From: Rothia nasimurium
GTDB lineage: Bacteria > Actinomycetota > Actinomycetes > Actinomycetales > Micrococcaceae
Direction of reading: 5' to 3'
Assembly (NCBI RefSeq): GCF_928391935.1
Contig: NZ_CAKMTD010000001.1
Location: forward strand, 671,277 to 735,276
DNA: 64,000 bases
In this document: piece after piece, positions 9,290 through 18,695 of the stretch
How the letters are laid out: each line of letters opens with the position of its first letter
Position numbering within the stretch: the first letter of the stretch is position 1
The notes under the pieces: model-generated
Told to the model about the DNA's origin: nothing
Database searches by the model: none
Seen by the model: only the letters and a program-made list of their open reading frames with translations
Translations under genes and position numbers: made by a program

Positions 9290-11521
9290 ATGGTTCATAC
9301 CCCGCACGAGAAACCTACTGCTCACCCGCATATCGGCGGCGATATCAACAAGATTGAACGGGCTGAAACCCGCGTTGACCGTATTGACGCCAGCGAGAAA
9401 ATTAAGCAGCCCAGCCTTGAAGGTGATTTCGGCACCGACCGTTTCCTCGACCGGGAAACCTCCTGGCTGGAATTCAACACCCGCGTTCTCGAACTAGCTG
9501 AAGACCCCAACCTTTATCTGTTAGAGCGCCTGAACTTCCTGTCGATTGTGACCTCCAACCTGGACGAATTCTTTATGGTGCGCGTAGCCGGTCTGAAGCG
9601 TCGCATCGCCACAGGTATTGCGGTGCCCTCAGCGTCCGGCCTCAGCCCCGAAGAGCAGATGGAGCAGATCTCCGTTGCGGCCCACGCCCTGCAGGAGCGC
9701 CAGGCCCGGGTCTTCCACGAGCAGGTCTACCCCGAGCTTGTTAAAGAAGACATCCGTATCGTCGGCTGGCAGGACCTCTCAACCACAGAGAAGGAGCGGC
9801 TCACCCGCTTCTTCCGCGCTGAGCTCTTCCCCATCCTCACCCCCCTGGCTGTTGACCCGGCCCACCCCTTCCCCTATATCTCTGGCCTGTCCCTCAATCT
9901 GGCGGTAACCGTCCGTAATCCCCAGACCGGCAAGGAACTCTTTGCCCGTCTCAAGGTCCCCGAAACCATGGACCGGATGGTAGCTGTGGACGGTTCCCGG
10001 GCAGTCAAGGCCTCCTCCGGGGCGGTCCGCTTTATTCCCCTGGAAGACATCATCGCCGAACACCTGGATATGCTCTTCCCCGGCATGGAGGTCGTTGAAC
10101 ACCACACCTTCCGCGTCACCCGCAATGAAGACCTCGAAGTTGAAGAGGATGACGCCGAAAACCTCCTCAAGGCCCTCGAAAAGGAGCTGCTGCGCCGCCG
10201 TTTCGGCCCGCCCGTCCGCCTCGAAGTAGTCGATACCATCAACCCCAACATCCTTGAACTGCTGGTATCAGAACTCCGCATTGACGAGCACGAAGTCTAC
10301 AAGCTCCCCGCCCCGCTCGATATGCGTGGCCTCTCCGACATCGCCAAAACCAACCGGCCGGCCCTGCACTACCCCAAGCACGTCGCCCACACCTCCCGCT
10401 GGCTCAACGCCAACGAAACCTCCAAGGCAGCCGACGTCTTCACCGCCACCCGCGCCCACGACGTCCTGCTCCACCACCCCTACGACTCCTTCGCCACCAG
10501 TGTGCAGGCCTTCCTGGAGCAGGCAGCCGCCGACCCGGCCGTCCTCGCCATCAAACAAACCCTCTACCGCACCTCCGGCGACTCCCCCATTGTGGATGCC
10601 CTCATTGAGGCGGCCGAAGCCGGTAAGCAGGTCCTGGCCCTGGTCGAAATTAAGGCCCGCTTTGATGAAGAAGCCAACATCAACTGGGCCCGTAAGCTCG
10701 AACGCGCTGGCGTGCACGTGGTCTACGGCATCGTAGGCCTCAAGACCCACTGCAAGCTCTCCCTGGTCGTGCGAAAAGAAGCCGACGGCCTGCGTCGCTA
10801 CTGCCATATTGGCACCGGCAACTACCACCCCTCCACGGCCCGCTTCTACGAAGACCTTGGCCTCATCACCTGCGACCCCCAGATCGGTGAAGACGTCTCC
10901 CGCCTCTTCAACCAGCTCTCCGGCTACGCGCCGAAGACCACCTACAAGCAGCTCCTGGTGGCCCCCCGCTCCCTACGCTCAGGCCTGATCGACAACATCA
11001 ACCAGGAAATCAGGCATAAGAAGGCCGGTCACGCCGCCAAGATCCAAATCAAGTGCAACTCCATGGTGGACGAAGCAATCATCGACTCCCTCTACCGGGC
11101 CTCCCAGGCCGGGGTTGAAGTCAACGTCGTCGTTCGAGGCATCTGCGCCCTCCGCCCCGGCGTTCCCGGGCTCTCCGACAACATCAAGGTCCGCTCCGTC
11201 CTGGGCCGCTTCCTCGAACACTCCCGCGTCTTCACCTTCGAAAACGCAGGCAAGCCGAAGGTCTACATCGGTTCAGCCGATATGATGCACCGCAACCTCG
11301 ACCGCCGCGTTGAAGCCCTCGTACATGTTAAGGCAGAAGCCCACGTCAAGTACCTGTTGGACATGTTCTCTAACTACCTTTCGGAGAAGACCAGCAACTG
11401 GCATCTGGGCCCCGACGGATCCTGGACCCGCCACCACCTCGACGCCGACGGAAACCCCCTGCTCGACGTCCAGGCCTACTACCTGACAAGCCGAGAAAAG
11501 AAGCGCTCCAAGGCCTCATAA
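9290..11521 (+). CDS. ppk: polyphosphate kinase 1
   Basis: 743 residues, full length for PPK1. After a ~50-residue extension come the N domain ([19 protein letters not shown]), the head domain, and the C1/C2 catalytic domains with [21 protein letters not shown], containing the histidine that is phosphorylated, and [17 protein letters not shown]. It makes polyphosphate from ATP. SD GAAAGG lies before the ATG. The next gene is a MutT1-type Nudix protein, the same order as in mycobacteria. Confidence 0.96.
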   Translation: MVHTPHEKPTAHPHIGGDINKIERAETRVDRIDASEKIKQPSLEGDFGTDRFLDRETSWLEFNTRVLELAEDPNLYLLERLNFLSIVTSNLDEFFMVRVAGLKRRIATGIAVPSASGLSPEEQMEQISVAAHALQERQARVFHEQVYPELVKEDIRIVGWQDLSTTEKERLTRFFRAELFPILTPLAVDPAHPFPYISGLSLNLAVTVRNPQTGKELFARLKVPETMDRMVAVDGSRAVKASSGAVRFIPLEDIIAEHLDMLFPGMEVVEHHTFRVTRNEDLEVEEDDAENLLKALEKELLRRRFGPPVRLEVVDTINPNILELLVSELRIDEHEVYKLPAPLDMRGLSDIAKTNRPALHYPKHVAHTSRWLNANETSKAADVFTATRAHDVLLHHPYDSFATSVQAFLEQAAADPAVLAIKQTLYRTSGDSPIVDALIEAAEAGKQVLALVEIKARFDEEANINWARKLERAGVHVVYGIVGLKTHCKLSLVVRKEADGLRRYCHIGTGNYHPSTARFYEDLGLITCDPQIGEDVSRLFNQLSGYAPKTTYKQLLVAPRSLRSGLIDNINQEIRHKKAGHAAKIQIKCNSMVDEAIIDSLYRASQAGVEVNVVVRGICALRPGVPGLSDNIKVRSVLGRFLEHSRVFTFENAGKPKVYIGSADMMHRNLDRRVEALVHVKAEAHVKYLLDMFSNYLSEKTSNWHLGPDGSWTRHHLDADGNPLLDVQAYYLTSREKKRSKAS

Positions 11522-11638
11522 CCCCACACCACAGCCCATTCAGGCGGTCAGGGGTAGAATATCCAGAGGCTAACGAAAGGTTAGCCACAGGACGCTCCTG
11601 GCCGCCTGCCCAGACCTCCCACACCCCGGAGTCCCACC

Positions 11639-12640
11639 ATGCCGCACACCGAGCCCTTCTACTCCGCCTACGACTACGACGGCAACCTAGCCATCAGCCG
11701 TAGCGCCAGCACCAAGGCAAGCATCAACGCCGCCGGTGCCCTTATTTGGCGGTACCATCACGACGAACTCCAGGTGCTCATCATCCACCGGCCCCGGTAC
11801 GACGACTGGTCCTGGCCCAAGGGCAAGCAGGACCCCGGCGAAACCCTGCCGGAAACCGCCGTCCGCGAAATTGAAGAAGAAGTAGGCCTGAAAGTAACCC
11901 TGGGAACTCCCCTGGCCGTCACTGCCTACCAGGTCAAGGGAAAATCAAAAGAGGTCTACTATTGGGCTGCCGAGCTCCCCTCCGGGGCAGTCCCCCAGGC
12001 CGACCTCGGTGAAGTCGATGAGCTTCGCTGGGTCACCCCCAAGCAGGCCAAGGCCCTCCTCACCAATAAGACGGACCTCAAGCCCCTAGAAACCCTCATC
12101 AACCTGCACCGCAGCAGCCACCTGCGAACCCGCCCCGTGATCGTCCTTCGCCATGCAAAGGCCAAGCCCCGCTCCACCTGGGCCGGGGCCGAGGGGGAAC
12201 GCACCCTGGCAGCCACCGGCAAGCGACAGGCCCTGGCCGTGGGCCGCCTGCTCGAAGCCTGGCACCCCGAGCGCATCATCTCCTCCCCCTGGGTTCGCTG
12301 CATGCAAACTGTCTTCCCCTACTCCAAGGCCAGCGGCATCAGCATTAAGGAAAAGCGCAGCCTGACGGAAGCAGATAATGCCCGCGCCCCTCGACGGGCC
12401 CAAAAGACAGCTGAGTCCCTTTTTGAAAAGCGGGACCGCGCCGTCGTACTCTGCACCCACCGGCCTGTGCTGCCCACCGTTCTGCATGTTCTCGGTGAGC
12501 ATGTGGGCAAGCGACTCCGAAGCCACCTACCCACCCATGACCCCTACCTCAAGCCCGGTGAAATGTGGGTCCTGCAGGTTTCGGTTGACCACCCCAAGAC
12601 CGTGGTCTCCCTTGAACAGGTCAAACCCTTCGAAGACTAA
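11639..12640 (+). CDS. mutT1: Nudix hydrolase fused to a histidine phosphatase (MutT1-type)
   Basis: 333 residues in two domains. The N-terminal Nudix domain (~25-160) carries the box [20 protein letters not shown] ending VGL. The C-terminal RHG phosphatase domain (~175-320) begins [10 protein letters not shown] and has the later catalytic histidine in [11 protein letters not shown]. Mycobacterial MutT1 has this architecture and hydrolyses 8-oxo-(d)GTP and diadenosine polyphosphates. It lies 117 bp after ppk on the same strand. Substrate is inferred from architecture and neighbour. Confidence 0.88.
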   Translation: MPHTEPFYSAYDYDGNLAISRSASTKASINAAGALIWRYHHDELQVLIIHRPRYDDWSWPKGKQDPGETLPETAVREIEEEVGLKVTLGTPLAVTAYQVKGKSKEVYYWAAELPSGAVPQADLGEVDELRWVTPKQAKALLTNKTDLKPLETLINLHRSSHLRTRPVIVLRHAKAKPRSTWAGAEGERTLAATGKRQALAVGRLLEAWHPERIISSPWVRCMQTVFPYSKASGISIKEKRSLTEADNARAPRRAQKTAESLFEKRDRAVVLCTHRPVLPTVLHVLGEHVGKRLRSHLPTHDPYLKPGEMWVLQVSVDHPKTVVSLEQVKPFED

Positions 12641-12648
12641 AGATCCTC

Positions 12649-13467
12649 ATGACTATACCTACCCCCTATGAAGACCTGCTGCGCGAGATTATGGCGACCG
12701 GCGACGAGAAATCCGACCGCACCGGCACCGGCACCAAGAGCGTTTTCGGCCGTCAGATGCGCTTTGACCTCTCTGAGAGCTTCCCGCTGATCACCACGAA
12801 GAAGGTGCATTTTAAGTCTGTCGTGATTGAGCTGCTCTGGTTCCTGCGTGGGGAGTCCAACGTGCGCTGGTTGCAGGAGCGCGGCGTCACCATCTGGGAC
12901 GAGTGGGCTAACGAGGACGGCGAACTCGGCCCGGTCTACGGGGTGCAGTGGCGCTCCTGGCCGGCCGGTGAGGGGCAGACCATCGACCAGATTGCCAAGG
13001 TGCTTGACTCGCTCAAGAACAACCCCGATTCCCGCCGCCATATTGTCTCTGCCTGGAACCCGGCTGAGGTTGACGATATGGCCCTGCCACCCTGTCATGC
13101 CCTCTTCCAGTTCTACGTGAAGACCCGGGAGGACGGCCAGAAGGAGCTCTCCTGCCAGCTCTACCAGCGGTCTGCTGACATGTTCCTGGGCGTGCCCTTC
13201 AACATTGCTTCTTACGCCCTGCTGACCCAGCTGATCGCTGAAGAGGTGGGTATGGTGCCCGGTGAGTTCGTCTGGACCGGCGGTGACTGCCACATCTACT
13301 CCAACCACTACGAGCAGGTCACCGAGCAGCTGTCGCGCGAGCCCTACCCCTACCCGCGCCTGCGTATCAAGAATAAGAAGCCCTCAATTTTTGACTACGA
13401 GTTTGAGGACTTTGAGCTGGTAGATTACCGCCACCACCCCCTCATTAAGGCCCCAATTGCGGTCTAG
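12649..13467 (+). CDS. thyA: thymidylate synthase
   Basis: 272 residues. Contains [18 protein letters not shown], the catalytic cysteine motif [33 protein letters not shown] and the folate-end sequence ending PIAV. It methylates dUMP using methylenetetrahydrofolate and yields dihydrofolate, which the next gene's product recycles. It begins 8 bp after mutT1 and is followed 16 bp later by folA. Confidence 0.97.
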   Translation: MTIPTPYEDLLREIMATGDEKSDRTGTGTKSVFGRQMRFDLSESFPLITTKKVHFKSVVIELLWFLRGESNVRWLQERGVTIWDEWANEDGELGPVYGVQWRSWPAGEGQTIDQIAKVLDSLKNNPDSRRHIVSAWNPAEVDDMALPPCHALFQFYVKTREDGQKELSCQLYQRSADMFLGVPFNIASYALLTQLIAEEVGMVPGEFVWTGGDCHIYSNHYEQVTEQLSREPYPYPRLRIKNKKPSIFDYEFEDFELVDYRHHPLIKAPIAV

Positions 13468-13483
13468 GGCCAAGGAGTTAAGC

Positions 13484-14101
13484 GTGAACGGTGAGCTGGT
13501 CAGCGGCTCGGGTACCCTGCCCGAGCTAGCGGCTATCTGGGCGCAGGCAGGCAACGGGGTGATTGGCCGTAACGGCGACATGCCCTGGTATGCCCCCGAG
13601 GACCTAGCCCATTTAAAGGCCCTGACCCTGGGTGCCCCGGTGATTATGGGCCGGGTGACCTGGGAGTCCTTCCCGCCCCGCTTCCGCCCCCTGCCGGGGC
13701 GGCTCAACCTTGTGATTACGCGTTCTGTCTCGCAGATTGCAGAAAAGGACGGCGCTATCTGGGCGCCTTCTCTCGATGAGGCTTTGGGGGCGGCGCAGAG
13801 TTTAGCTCCGGACGCCCCCACCTACTGGGTGCTTGGCGGCGGCTCCCTCTACGCCGAGGCCCTGGGCCGCACCGACCTGCCCGGGGTGGCAGGTGGGCAG
13901 GTCACCCGGGTAGAACGCACCCTCTTTGAGGCTGAGATTTCCGGTGACACCTACGCCCCTGAGCTGGGAGCCGACTGGGCCCTGGCAGCCGAAAGCACCC
14001 CCGTCCGCTCAGACAAGGGCTACGCCCTCACCACCACGGGCGAGAGGCTCCCTCTCACCATGCGGTTCCAGACCCTGCACCGGGCAAACCCCAAAGGTTA
14101 A
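13484..14101 (+). CDS. folA: dihydrofolate reductase
   Basis: About 205 residues. Shows AIWAQAGNGVIGRNGDMPWY (substrate/cofactor pocket, Trp of the Met20-type loop), VIMGRVTWESFP, LPGRLNLVITR and the YWVLGGGSLYAEAL nucleotide loop. The GTG at 13484 is chosen because AAGGAG (13472-13477) precedes it by 6 nt. It forms a pair with thyA. The last codons lie in a 35-bp stretch that is repeated 760 bp downstream beyond the hip module. Confidence 0.93.
   Translation: MNGELVSGSGTLPELAAIWAQAGNGVIGRNGDMPWYAPEDLAHLKALTLGAPVIMGRVTWESFPPRFRPLPGRLNLVITRSVSQIAEKDGAIWAPSLDEALGAAQSLAPDAPTYWVLGGGSLYAEALGRTDLPGVAGGQVTRVERTLFEAEISGDTYAPELGADWALAAESTPVRSDKGYALTTTGERLPLTMRFQTLHRANPKG
14050..14084 (+). repeat. 35-bp direct repeat, left copy (in the end of folA)
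   Basis: Bases 14050-14084, inside the folA 3' end (encoding about LTMRFQTLHR), are identical to 14810-14844. The two copies bracket the hipB/hipA-remnant module. The core begins CCCTCTCACCATGCGGTTCC. This looks like a duplicated target or attachment site left when the module entered next to folA. Confidence 0.85.
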
Positions 14102-14491
14102 GACCAATAAGCTGACACAAACCTAGCCGGCGAATATCGCCCCAAACCACCCAAGATCTTGGCAGCCGAATCTTCCAACCCGTACTCTTCGCCAACTTTT
14201 TCAAAAGCCTGCGGCAAACGGGTCAGCACTTCTTCAACCAGCTCCTGAGCCCGTTCTAGCGAAAGACCCAAACGCTGCCCCTCACATTAAAGCCTGGGCA
14301 TTATCGGGCAAAAGTCCCTTTAGGAATGGCAGTGCCACCTTATTTTTATGCACCCTATTGCGTTCTTGCATAGATAGGGAAAGAGGAACTGCACTGTGGT
14401 ATTCAGGGGAATAGGAAAAGATAACTTGGCCGTTTTTCTCCTCAAAAGTACCGCATAGCTCCCCGTCCAGATAAGCCTTGAGTTCACTCAT
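14098..14491 (-). pseudogene. HipA-family toxin kinase, internally deleted remnant
   Basis: The N-terminal HipA domain is present (14282-14491, 69 residues: LKAYLDGELCGTFEE, FSYSPEYHSAVPLSLSM, FLKGLLPDN). It hits TGA at 14282. A second segment (about 14098-14281), in another frame, encodes LERAQELVEEVLTRLPQAFE and runs to a natural-looking stop at 14098, as at the C-terminus of HipA proteins. About 300 residues in between, including the whole Ser/Thr kinase core, are missing. The frame change and the deletion make it non-functional. The start overlaps the hipB stop by 4 bp (ATGA). Confidence 0.8.
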
Positions 14492-14727
14492 GATGTAGCT
14501 CTTACCTGTAGTTCTAGGTCTAGGGCCCAGAAGGCGTCAAGGACCTTATAGAGTTCGATTGTTGGCTTCCCTTGCTCCAGGTCGATATACCACTTGCGTG
14601 ATACGCCGATTTTAGTGGCTACTTCTTTTTGGGTTAGGCCGAGTTGTTCTCGGCGGAGGCGGACGACCTCCCCAACTTCACCTGTGATGTGTAGGGTGCG
14701 TAAGCCGATAGATTCCTGTTGCGTCAT
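14488..14727 (-). CDS. HipB-like XRE-family antitoxin
   Basis: 79 residues, a full-length HTH protein: RLRREQLGLTQKEVATKIGV then SRKWYIDLEQGKPTIELYKVL is a classic XRE helix-turn-helix (about 22-60). HipB proteins bind and restrain HipA and repress the operon. A TACACT box lies exactly 6 nt before the ATG, suggesting a leaderless transcript. The antitoxin is intact while the adjoining toxin is gutted. Confidence 0.85.
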   Translation of the reverse strand: MTQQESIGLRTLHITGEVGEVVRLRREQLGLTQKEVATKIGVSRKWYIDLEQGKPTIELYKVLDAFWALDLELQVRATS

Positions 14728-14809
14728 ACCGCAAGTGTAACCGAACGGATACTTTTAATAAAGCAACCGTACGGTGACTTGTTTTTGAGTTCTCGCATGC
14801 CACTACCGC

Positions 14810-14844
14810 CCCTCTCACCATGCGGTTCCAGACCCTGCACCGGG
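14810..14844 (+). repeat. 35-bp direct repeat, right copy
   Basis: Identical to 14050-14084 at the end of folA. It lies outside any gene, between hipB and asd, and ends 13 bp before the asd -10 box. Confidence 0.85.
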
Positions 14845-14857
14845 GGCCGGTAAAAGC

Positions 14858-14863
14858 TAGACT
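14858..14863 (+). promoter_or_regulatory. -10 box of a probable leaderless asd transcript
   Basis: TAGACT with 6 nt to the asd ATG at 14870 and no Shine-Dalgarno. This is the spacing at which transcription would start on the A of ATG. Confidence 0.65.
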
Positions 14864-14869
14864 GAAACC

Positions 14870-16009
14870 ATGACTTTTACAACTGGTGATTCTGTAGGCT
14901 TTGTTGGTTACCGTGGCATGGTTGGCTCCGTGCTCATGAAGCGCATGCTTGAAGAAGGTGACTTCGAGGGTATCAACCCCGTCTTTTTCTCTACCTCCCA
15001 GGCAGGCTCCCCCGCCCCCACCTTCGGCGGTGCCCTGGCTGAGTCCACCCTCAAGGACGCCCACGACATCGACGAACTAGCCAAGCTGCCCGTCATTGTG
15101 ACCGCCCAGGGTGGCGACTACACCAAGGCCGTCCACCCCCAGCTGCGCGAGCGCGGCTGGCAGGGCATCTGGATTGACGCAGCCTCAACCCTCCGCATGA
15201 ACGACGACGCCGTCATCGTCCTGGACCCCATCAACCGCGACGTCATCGACCGCGGCCTGGAATCCGGCATCAAGGACTACATCGGCGGCAACTGCACCGT
15301 CTCCTGCCTGCTCATGGGCCTGGGCGGCCTGTGGAAGCAGGGCCTGGTTGAGTGGGGTACCTCCATGACCTACCAGGCAGCCTCCGGCGGCGGCGCCCGC
15401 CACATGCGTGAGGTTCTCAAGCAGTTTGGTGACATCAACGGTAACGTCAAGCCTGAGCTGGACGACCCCGCCTCCGCCATCCTTGAAATTGACCGCAAGG
15501 TGCTGGAACTGCAGCGCTCCGGTGAGCTTGATACCACCCAGTTCGGTGTGCCCCTGGCTGGTTCACTGATTCCCTGGATCGATTCTGACCTGGGTAACGG
15601 CCAGTCCCGCGAAGAGTGGAAGGCTGAGGCTGAGTCCAACAAGATTCTGGGTCTGGAGGGCGACGAGCGGGTGGCCCTGGACGGCCTCTGCGTCCGTATT
15701 GCAACCATGCGTTCCCACTCCCAGGCGCTGACCTTGAAGCTCAAGGAAGACCTGACCGTCGAGGAAATCGAGAAGATCATCGATGAGGACAACGAGTGGT
15801 CGAAGGTTATCCCCAACACCAAGGACGCCACCGTGGAGGGCCTGACCCCTGTTGCGGCGTCCGGCACCCTGGACATTCCGGTGGGCCGTATCCGCAAGCT
15901 CTCCATGGGCCCCCAGTACATCTCTGCTTTTACTGTGGGTGACCAGCTGCTGTGGGGTGCTGCTGAGCCGGTACGTCGCATGCTGAAGATTGCAACCGGC
16001 ACCCTCTAA
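14870..16009 (+). CDS. asd: aspartate-semialdehyde dehydrogenase
   Basis: 379 residues, the longer proteobacterial-type Asd. Contains the NADP loop [17 protein letters not shown], the catalytic cysteine in [28 protein letters not shown], and the C-terminal histidine region [19 protein letters not shown]. It reduces aspartyl phosphate to the semialdehyde for lysine, diaminopimelate, threonine and methionine. Most Actinobacteria carry the shorter Asd type, so this longer type is worth a phylogenetic look. Confidence 0.95.
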   Translation: MTFTTGDSVGFVGYRGMVGSVLMKRMLEEGDFEGINPVFFSTSQAGSPAPTFGGALAESTLKDAHDIDELAKLPVIVTAQGGDYTKAVHPQLRERGWQGIWIDAASTLRMNDDAVIVLDPINRDVIDRGLESGIKDYIGGNCTVSCLLMGLGGLWKQGLVEWGTSMTYQAASGGGARHMREVLKQFGDINGNVKPELDDPASAILEIDRKVLELQRSGELDTTQFGVPLAGSLIPWIDSDLGNGQSREEWKAEAESNKILGLEGDERVALDGLCVRIATMRSHSQALTLKLKEDLTVEEIEKIIDEDNEWSKVIPNTKDATVEGLTPVAASGTLDIPVGRIRKLSMGPQYISAFTVGDQLLWGAAEPVRRMLKIATGTL

Positions 16010-16012
16010 ACT
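16007..16012 (+). promoter_or_regulatory. -10 box of the gntR gene, overlapping the asd stop codon
   Basis: TAAACT lies 6 nt before the ATG at 16019, and its TAA is the asd stop codon. The regulator is probably transcribed as a leaderless mRNA from inside the end of asd. Confidence 0.6.
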
Positions 16013-16018
16013 GGTGCT

Positions 16019-16447
16019 ATGACTGACCACGAAATGCCCCCGCTGAATGACTCCCAGGTGGAGTCGCACGGGGGCATTCGTGCTTTAAATTTTAGGGTTG
16101 ATAAGGGGTCGGACGTCCCGCCCTACTCCCAGCTGCGCCGGGCGATTATAGCGGCGCGGGCTTCTGGGGTGCTGACTGCCGGTGACCGGCTACCACCCAT
16201 GCGGGCCCTGGCGGCTGAGACGGGTCTGGCCCTGAACACGGTGGCTAAGGCCTATAAGGAGTTGGAGGCTGCCGGTGCCATTGAGACGCGCGGCCGGGCT
16301 GGGTCTTTTATTACGGCTCTTGATGCAACGGCGCATCAGGCGCAGACCTTGACCGAAAATTATATTTCGGCTATGCACAAACTGGGCTTTGAGGACCAGC
16401 AGATCCACGAGACCCTGGACCGTATGCTTACGTTCCACCTCCACTAG
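16019..16447 (+). CDS. GntR-family (YtrA-type) transcriptional regulator
   Basis: 142 residues. The winged-helix domain occupies about 25-100 (PPYSQLRRAIIAARASGVLT, LPPMRALAAETGLALNTVAKAYKELEAAGAIETRGRAG). The short C-terminus without a ligand domain is typical of the YtrA subgroup, which often controls ABC exporters. The very end (RMLTFHLH) sits at the junction with a truncated PIN toxin gene on the other strand and may have been altered there. Target genes are not evident nearby. Confidence 0.88.
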   Translation: MTDHEMPPLNDSQVESHGGIRALNFRVDKGSDVPPYSQLRRAIIAARASGVLTAGDRLPPMRALAAETGLALNTVAKAYKELEAAGAIETRGRAGSFITALDATAHQAQTLTENYISAMHKLGFEDQQIHETLDRMLTFHLH

Positions 16448-16564
16448 AATCCCATGCGACCAGAGGGGTCTATACTCTTTGGCATCTGCTAGGCGCAGAA
16501 GTAAGTCGCACGTTGGCATCGGTAGCAGTACGCATGCGTCGAGAACAGCGGATAGCCCAGACAT
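16448..16564 (-). pseudogene. PIN-domain toxin, 5' fragment only
   Basis: From ATG 16564 the frame reads LSAVLDACVLLPMPTCDLLL then RLADAKEYRPLWS: the first strand of a PIN ribonuclease with the first acidic residue (LDACVL) and the following helix. Beyond about residue 40 the frame is simply the antisense of gntR and stops at 16190. Three of the four metal-binding acidic residues are therefore gone. The ATG overlaps the antitoxin stop by one base (TAATG), the normal antitoxin-toxin coupling. It is a toxin cut off at the gntR junction. Confidence 0.75.
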
Positions 16565-17061
16565 TACGATATGCGAGTCTGCGCGAAGCCTGTGGGGAGG
16601 TCAAAGTAGCTACCGTCTGCTGATGATTCTTGCGTTTGTTCCTGGAGGAAAGCTCTACGTTCCCTTCGCTCTTTCTCTTCATACTGAATCAAGTCTGCGA
16701 GAAGTACACGACGATGGCGGCCAACAGTAGTAAAGGGAATATCACCAGATTCGAGAATTTTTACGAGTGTTGGGCGAGATATTTGGAGATAATCAGCAGC
16801 TTGCTGAGTGGTGAGCTTGGTATCGGTAGGGGTAATCGAAACAGCCTTGTTATGGGCTAAGGCATCAACAATGGTTGTTAGTGTGTCATATAAGGGGAAG
16901 GGAATAACCTGTTTTTTACCGTCTGGCGATAGCAGCGCAGGCTGAGCCCCCTCACCCTCAGTAGAAGCGCTGTGCAAAAAAGAAAAAAGTAGTTCCAAGT
17001 CTGCTTCATGGAAGGTGGAGGGTTCAAGAATAGAACGCTGATTATTTTGAGTGACGGTCAT
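16564..17061 (-). CDS. excisionase-type HTH antitoxin of a PIN toxin pair
   Basis: 165 residues. An N-terminal ~70-residue helical region is followed by a MerR/excisionase-type HTH: LTTQQAADYLQISRPTLVKI, then LESGDIPFTTVGRHRRVLLADL (about 82-125), and a charged tail (QYEEKERRERRAFLQE) that normally binds the toxin. This domain plan is the antitoxin usually encoded just upstream of PIN ribonucleases. A TATAGT box lies 6 nt before the ATG. Its toxin is truncated, so any present role would be DNA binding or protection against related toxins. Confidence 0.82.
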   Translation of the reverse strand: MTVTQNNQRSILEPSTFHEADLELLFSFLHSASTEGEGAQPALLSPDGKKQVIPFPLYDTLTTIVDALAHNKAVSITPTDTKLTTQQAADYLQISRPTLVKILESGDIPFTTVGRHRRVLLADLIQYEEKERRERRAFLQEQTQESSADGSYFDLPTGFAQTRIS

Positions 17062-17097
17062 GCCACCACTATAGCACTATTCGAAATATTCGAAATA

Positions 17098-17499
17098 CTA
17101 TGATGTTTCCCGGTAGTGGCAGCCTGTGGGGCAGTAGTGGCTGGAGTTGGTGCGTCCGGCCCAGCGGGCGGCGGTGCGACGGCGGTTGACCCGCTGCCGC
17201 TTGGCCTCAAGTTCCCGCCAGATGGATAAGACTTTAGCCCGCGCCCACACGTTCAGGCGGTGGGCCCAGTGGAACTCCGTGCCCCACAGGCTCATGCCCA
17301 TGAAGATAAAGAGCCAGCCGGGCCCTGGCGTCACCAGCATGATAATACCGGCAACAATGCAGAGAAAGCCGACCCCAATCACCAGCAGGCGGTAGAAGAG
17401 CAGCAGGGCGGGGTGGCGTCCCATCATGGCGCGGAACCGCTCCATACGCTGGTGCAGGCGGCCCCCCTGCCCGCTCTCGATCTCCTTATCCAGGCCCAT
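17098..17499 (-). CDS. PGPGW-motif small membrane protein (TIGR02611-like)
   Basis: 133 residues. Two closely spaced transmembrane segments (about 33-57 and 60-75) flank the hallmark VTPGPGWLFIFMGMSLWGTE. A basic cytoplasmic tail (RAKVLSIWRELEAKRQRVNRRR) follows. The family's function is unknown. It begins 8 bp after the murB stop and is presumably cotranscribed with murB. Confidence 0.85.
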   Translation of the reverse strand: MGLDKEIESGQGGRLHQRMERFRAMMGRHPALLLFYRLLVIGVGFLCIVAGIIMLVTPGPGWLFIFMGMSLWGTEFHWAHRLNVWARAKVLSIWRELEAKRQRVNRRRTAARWAGRTNSSHYCPTGCHYRETS

Positions 17500-17506
17500 A
17501 GACGTC

Positions 17507-18598
17507 CTAGAGGGTGAAGCCTACGGTAACGGGCTCAGGTTCCAGGTGCACCCCAAAGCGGGCCTGGACGCCGTCGCGCACAGCGCGGGCAATGGCCGCG
17601 ATATCGGCGGTAGAGGCGCCCCCGCGGTTGGTGATAGCCAGGGTGTGCTTGGTAGAGAGTGAGGCCCGGCCACCGGCAAGTTCCGCCGCCTCGCCTTCTA
17701 GACCGAAGCCCTTGTCAAAGCCAGCGTGCTGGATCAGCCAGGCGGCAGAAAGTTTGACCATGCCCTCGATGGGTTCACCGGCGGGGGTGGTTGCAGGGTA
17801 GGACGGGGCCCCCTCGGGCAGGGTGGCTGCAACAGCTTCGGGGACGATGGGGTTGGTGAAGAAGGAGCCGGTGGAGTAGGTGTCGCGGTCGGCGGCGTCG
17901 AGCACCATGCCTTTACCGGCGCGTAGGCGCAGCACGGTTTCGCGCACCTGGCGGGAGTCGGCCCGATCCCCCACTTCAACGCCTAGTTGGCGGGCCAGCT
18001 CAGCGTAGCGGACGGGGGCGGACTGGGAGCCGTGCGGCAGCTGGAAGTCTACGGTCAGCACCACATAGCGGGGGGAGCCGTTGACGGTGGACTGCTTAAG
18101 GATCGAATCCCGGTAGGCGAACTTGAGGTCGGCGTTAGCGAAGGTCTTGTAGCCGCCGGTTTGGCGGTCCCAGGTACGCACCGAGGCGATGGTGTGGGCG
18201 ACCTCAGAGCCGTAGGCACCCACGTTCTGCACGGGGGTAGCGCCCACGGTGCCGGGGATACCTGAGAGAGCCTCAATCCCGGAGAGTTCCTGTTCGACAG
18301 CGTAGGCCACCAGGTCGTCCCAGGTATGGCCGGCCTGCACGCGCAAGGTGGTGCCGCCGCAGGCATAGTCGCTAACGGTCTCGATACCGGTTGAAGCGAT
18401 GTGGACCACTGTCCCGTCAAAGCCCTCATCGGCTACCAGCAGGTTAGAGCCCCCACCGACTACCAGCAGGTCTTCTCCTGCCTGGTCGGCGGTGCTTACG
18501 GCCTCGATAATTTCCTGCTCGCTGGTGGCCTCAACGAAGAGGCGGGCGGGGCCGCCCACAGCGGCAGTGGTCAGTTCACTTAAAAGCTTGTCAGTCAC
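17507..18598 (-). CDS. murB: UDP-N-acetylenolpyruvoylglucosamine reductase
   Basis: 363 residues. FAD-binding motif DLLVVGGGSNLLVADEGF (~43-60), SGIPGTVGATPVQNVGAYG (~115-133), the catalytic serine region DTYSTGSFFTNPIV (~240-253) and the late segment HAGFDKGFG with STKHTLAITNRG. It makes UDP-MurNAc for peptidoglycan. Start is GTG at 18598 with a TAGAAT box 7 nt upstream, so the mRNA is probably leaderless. Confidence 0.95.
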   Translation of the reverse strand: MTDKLLSELTTAAVGGPARLFVEATSEQEIIEAVSTADQAGEDLLVVGGGSNLLVADEGFDGTVVHIASTGIETVSDYACGGTTLRVQAGHTWDDLVAYAVEQELSGIEALSGIPGTVGATPVQNVGAYGSEVAHTIASVRTWDRQTGGYKTFANADLKFAYRDSILKQSTVNGSPRYVVLTVDFQLPHGSQSAPVRYAELARQLGVEVGDRADSRQVRETVLRLRAGKGMVLDAADRDTYSTGSFFTNPIVPEAVAATLPEGAPSYPATTPAGEPIEGMVKLSAAWLIQHAGFDKGFGLEGEAAELAGGRASLSTKHTLAITNRGGASTADIAAIARAVRDGVQARFGVHLEPEPVTVGFTL

Positions 18599-18695
18599 GG
18601 TGCCTATTCTACCGGCTTAGCCCGGGTGCCGCCTGCCTGCCCCCTGAGCTGTGGCTGGGAGCCGGGCAGGGGCGTCCTGACAGCTCTCCCCTAAT

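Noticed and set aside
16190..16447. Continuation of the PIN toxin frame
   Set aside because: Beyond 16448 it is antisense to the intact gntR coding sequence and lacks the remaining PIN acidic residues.
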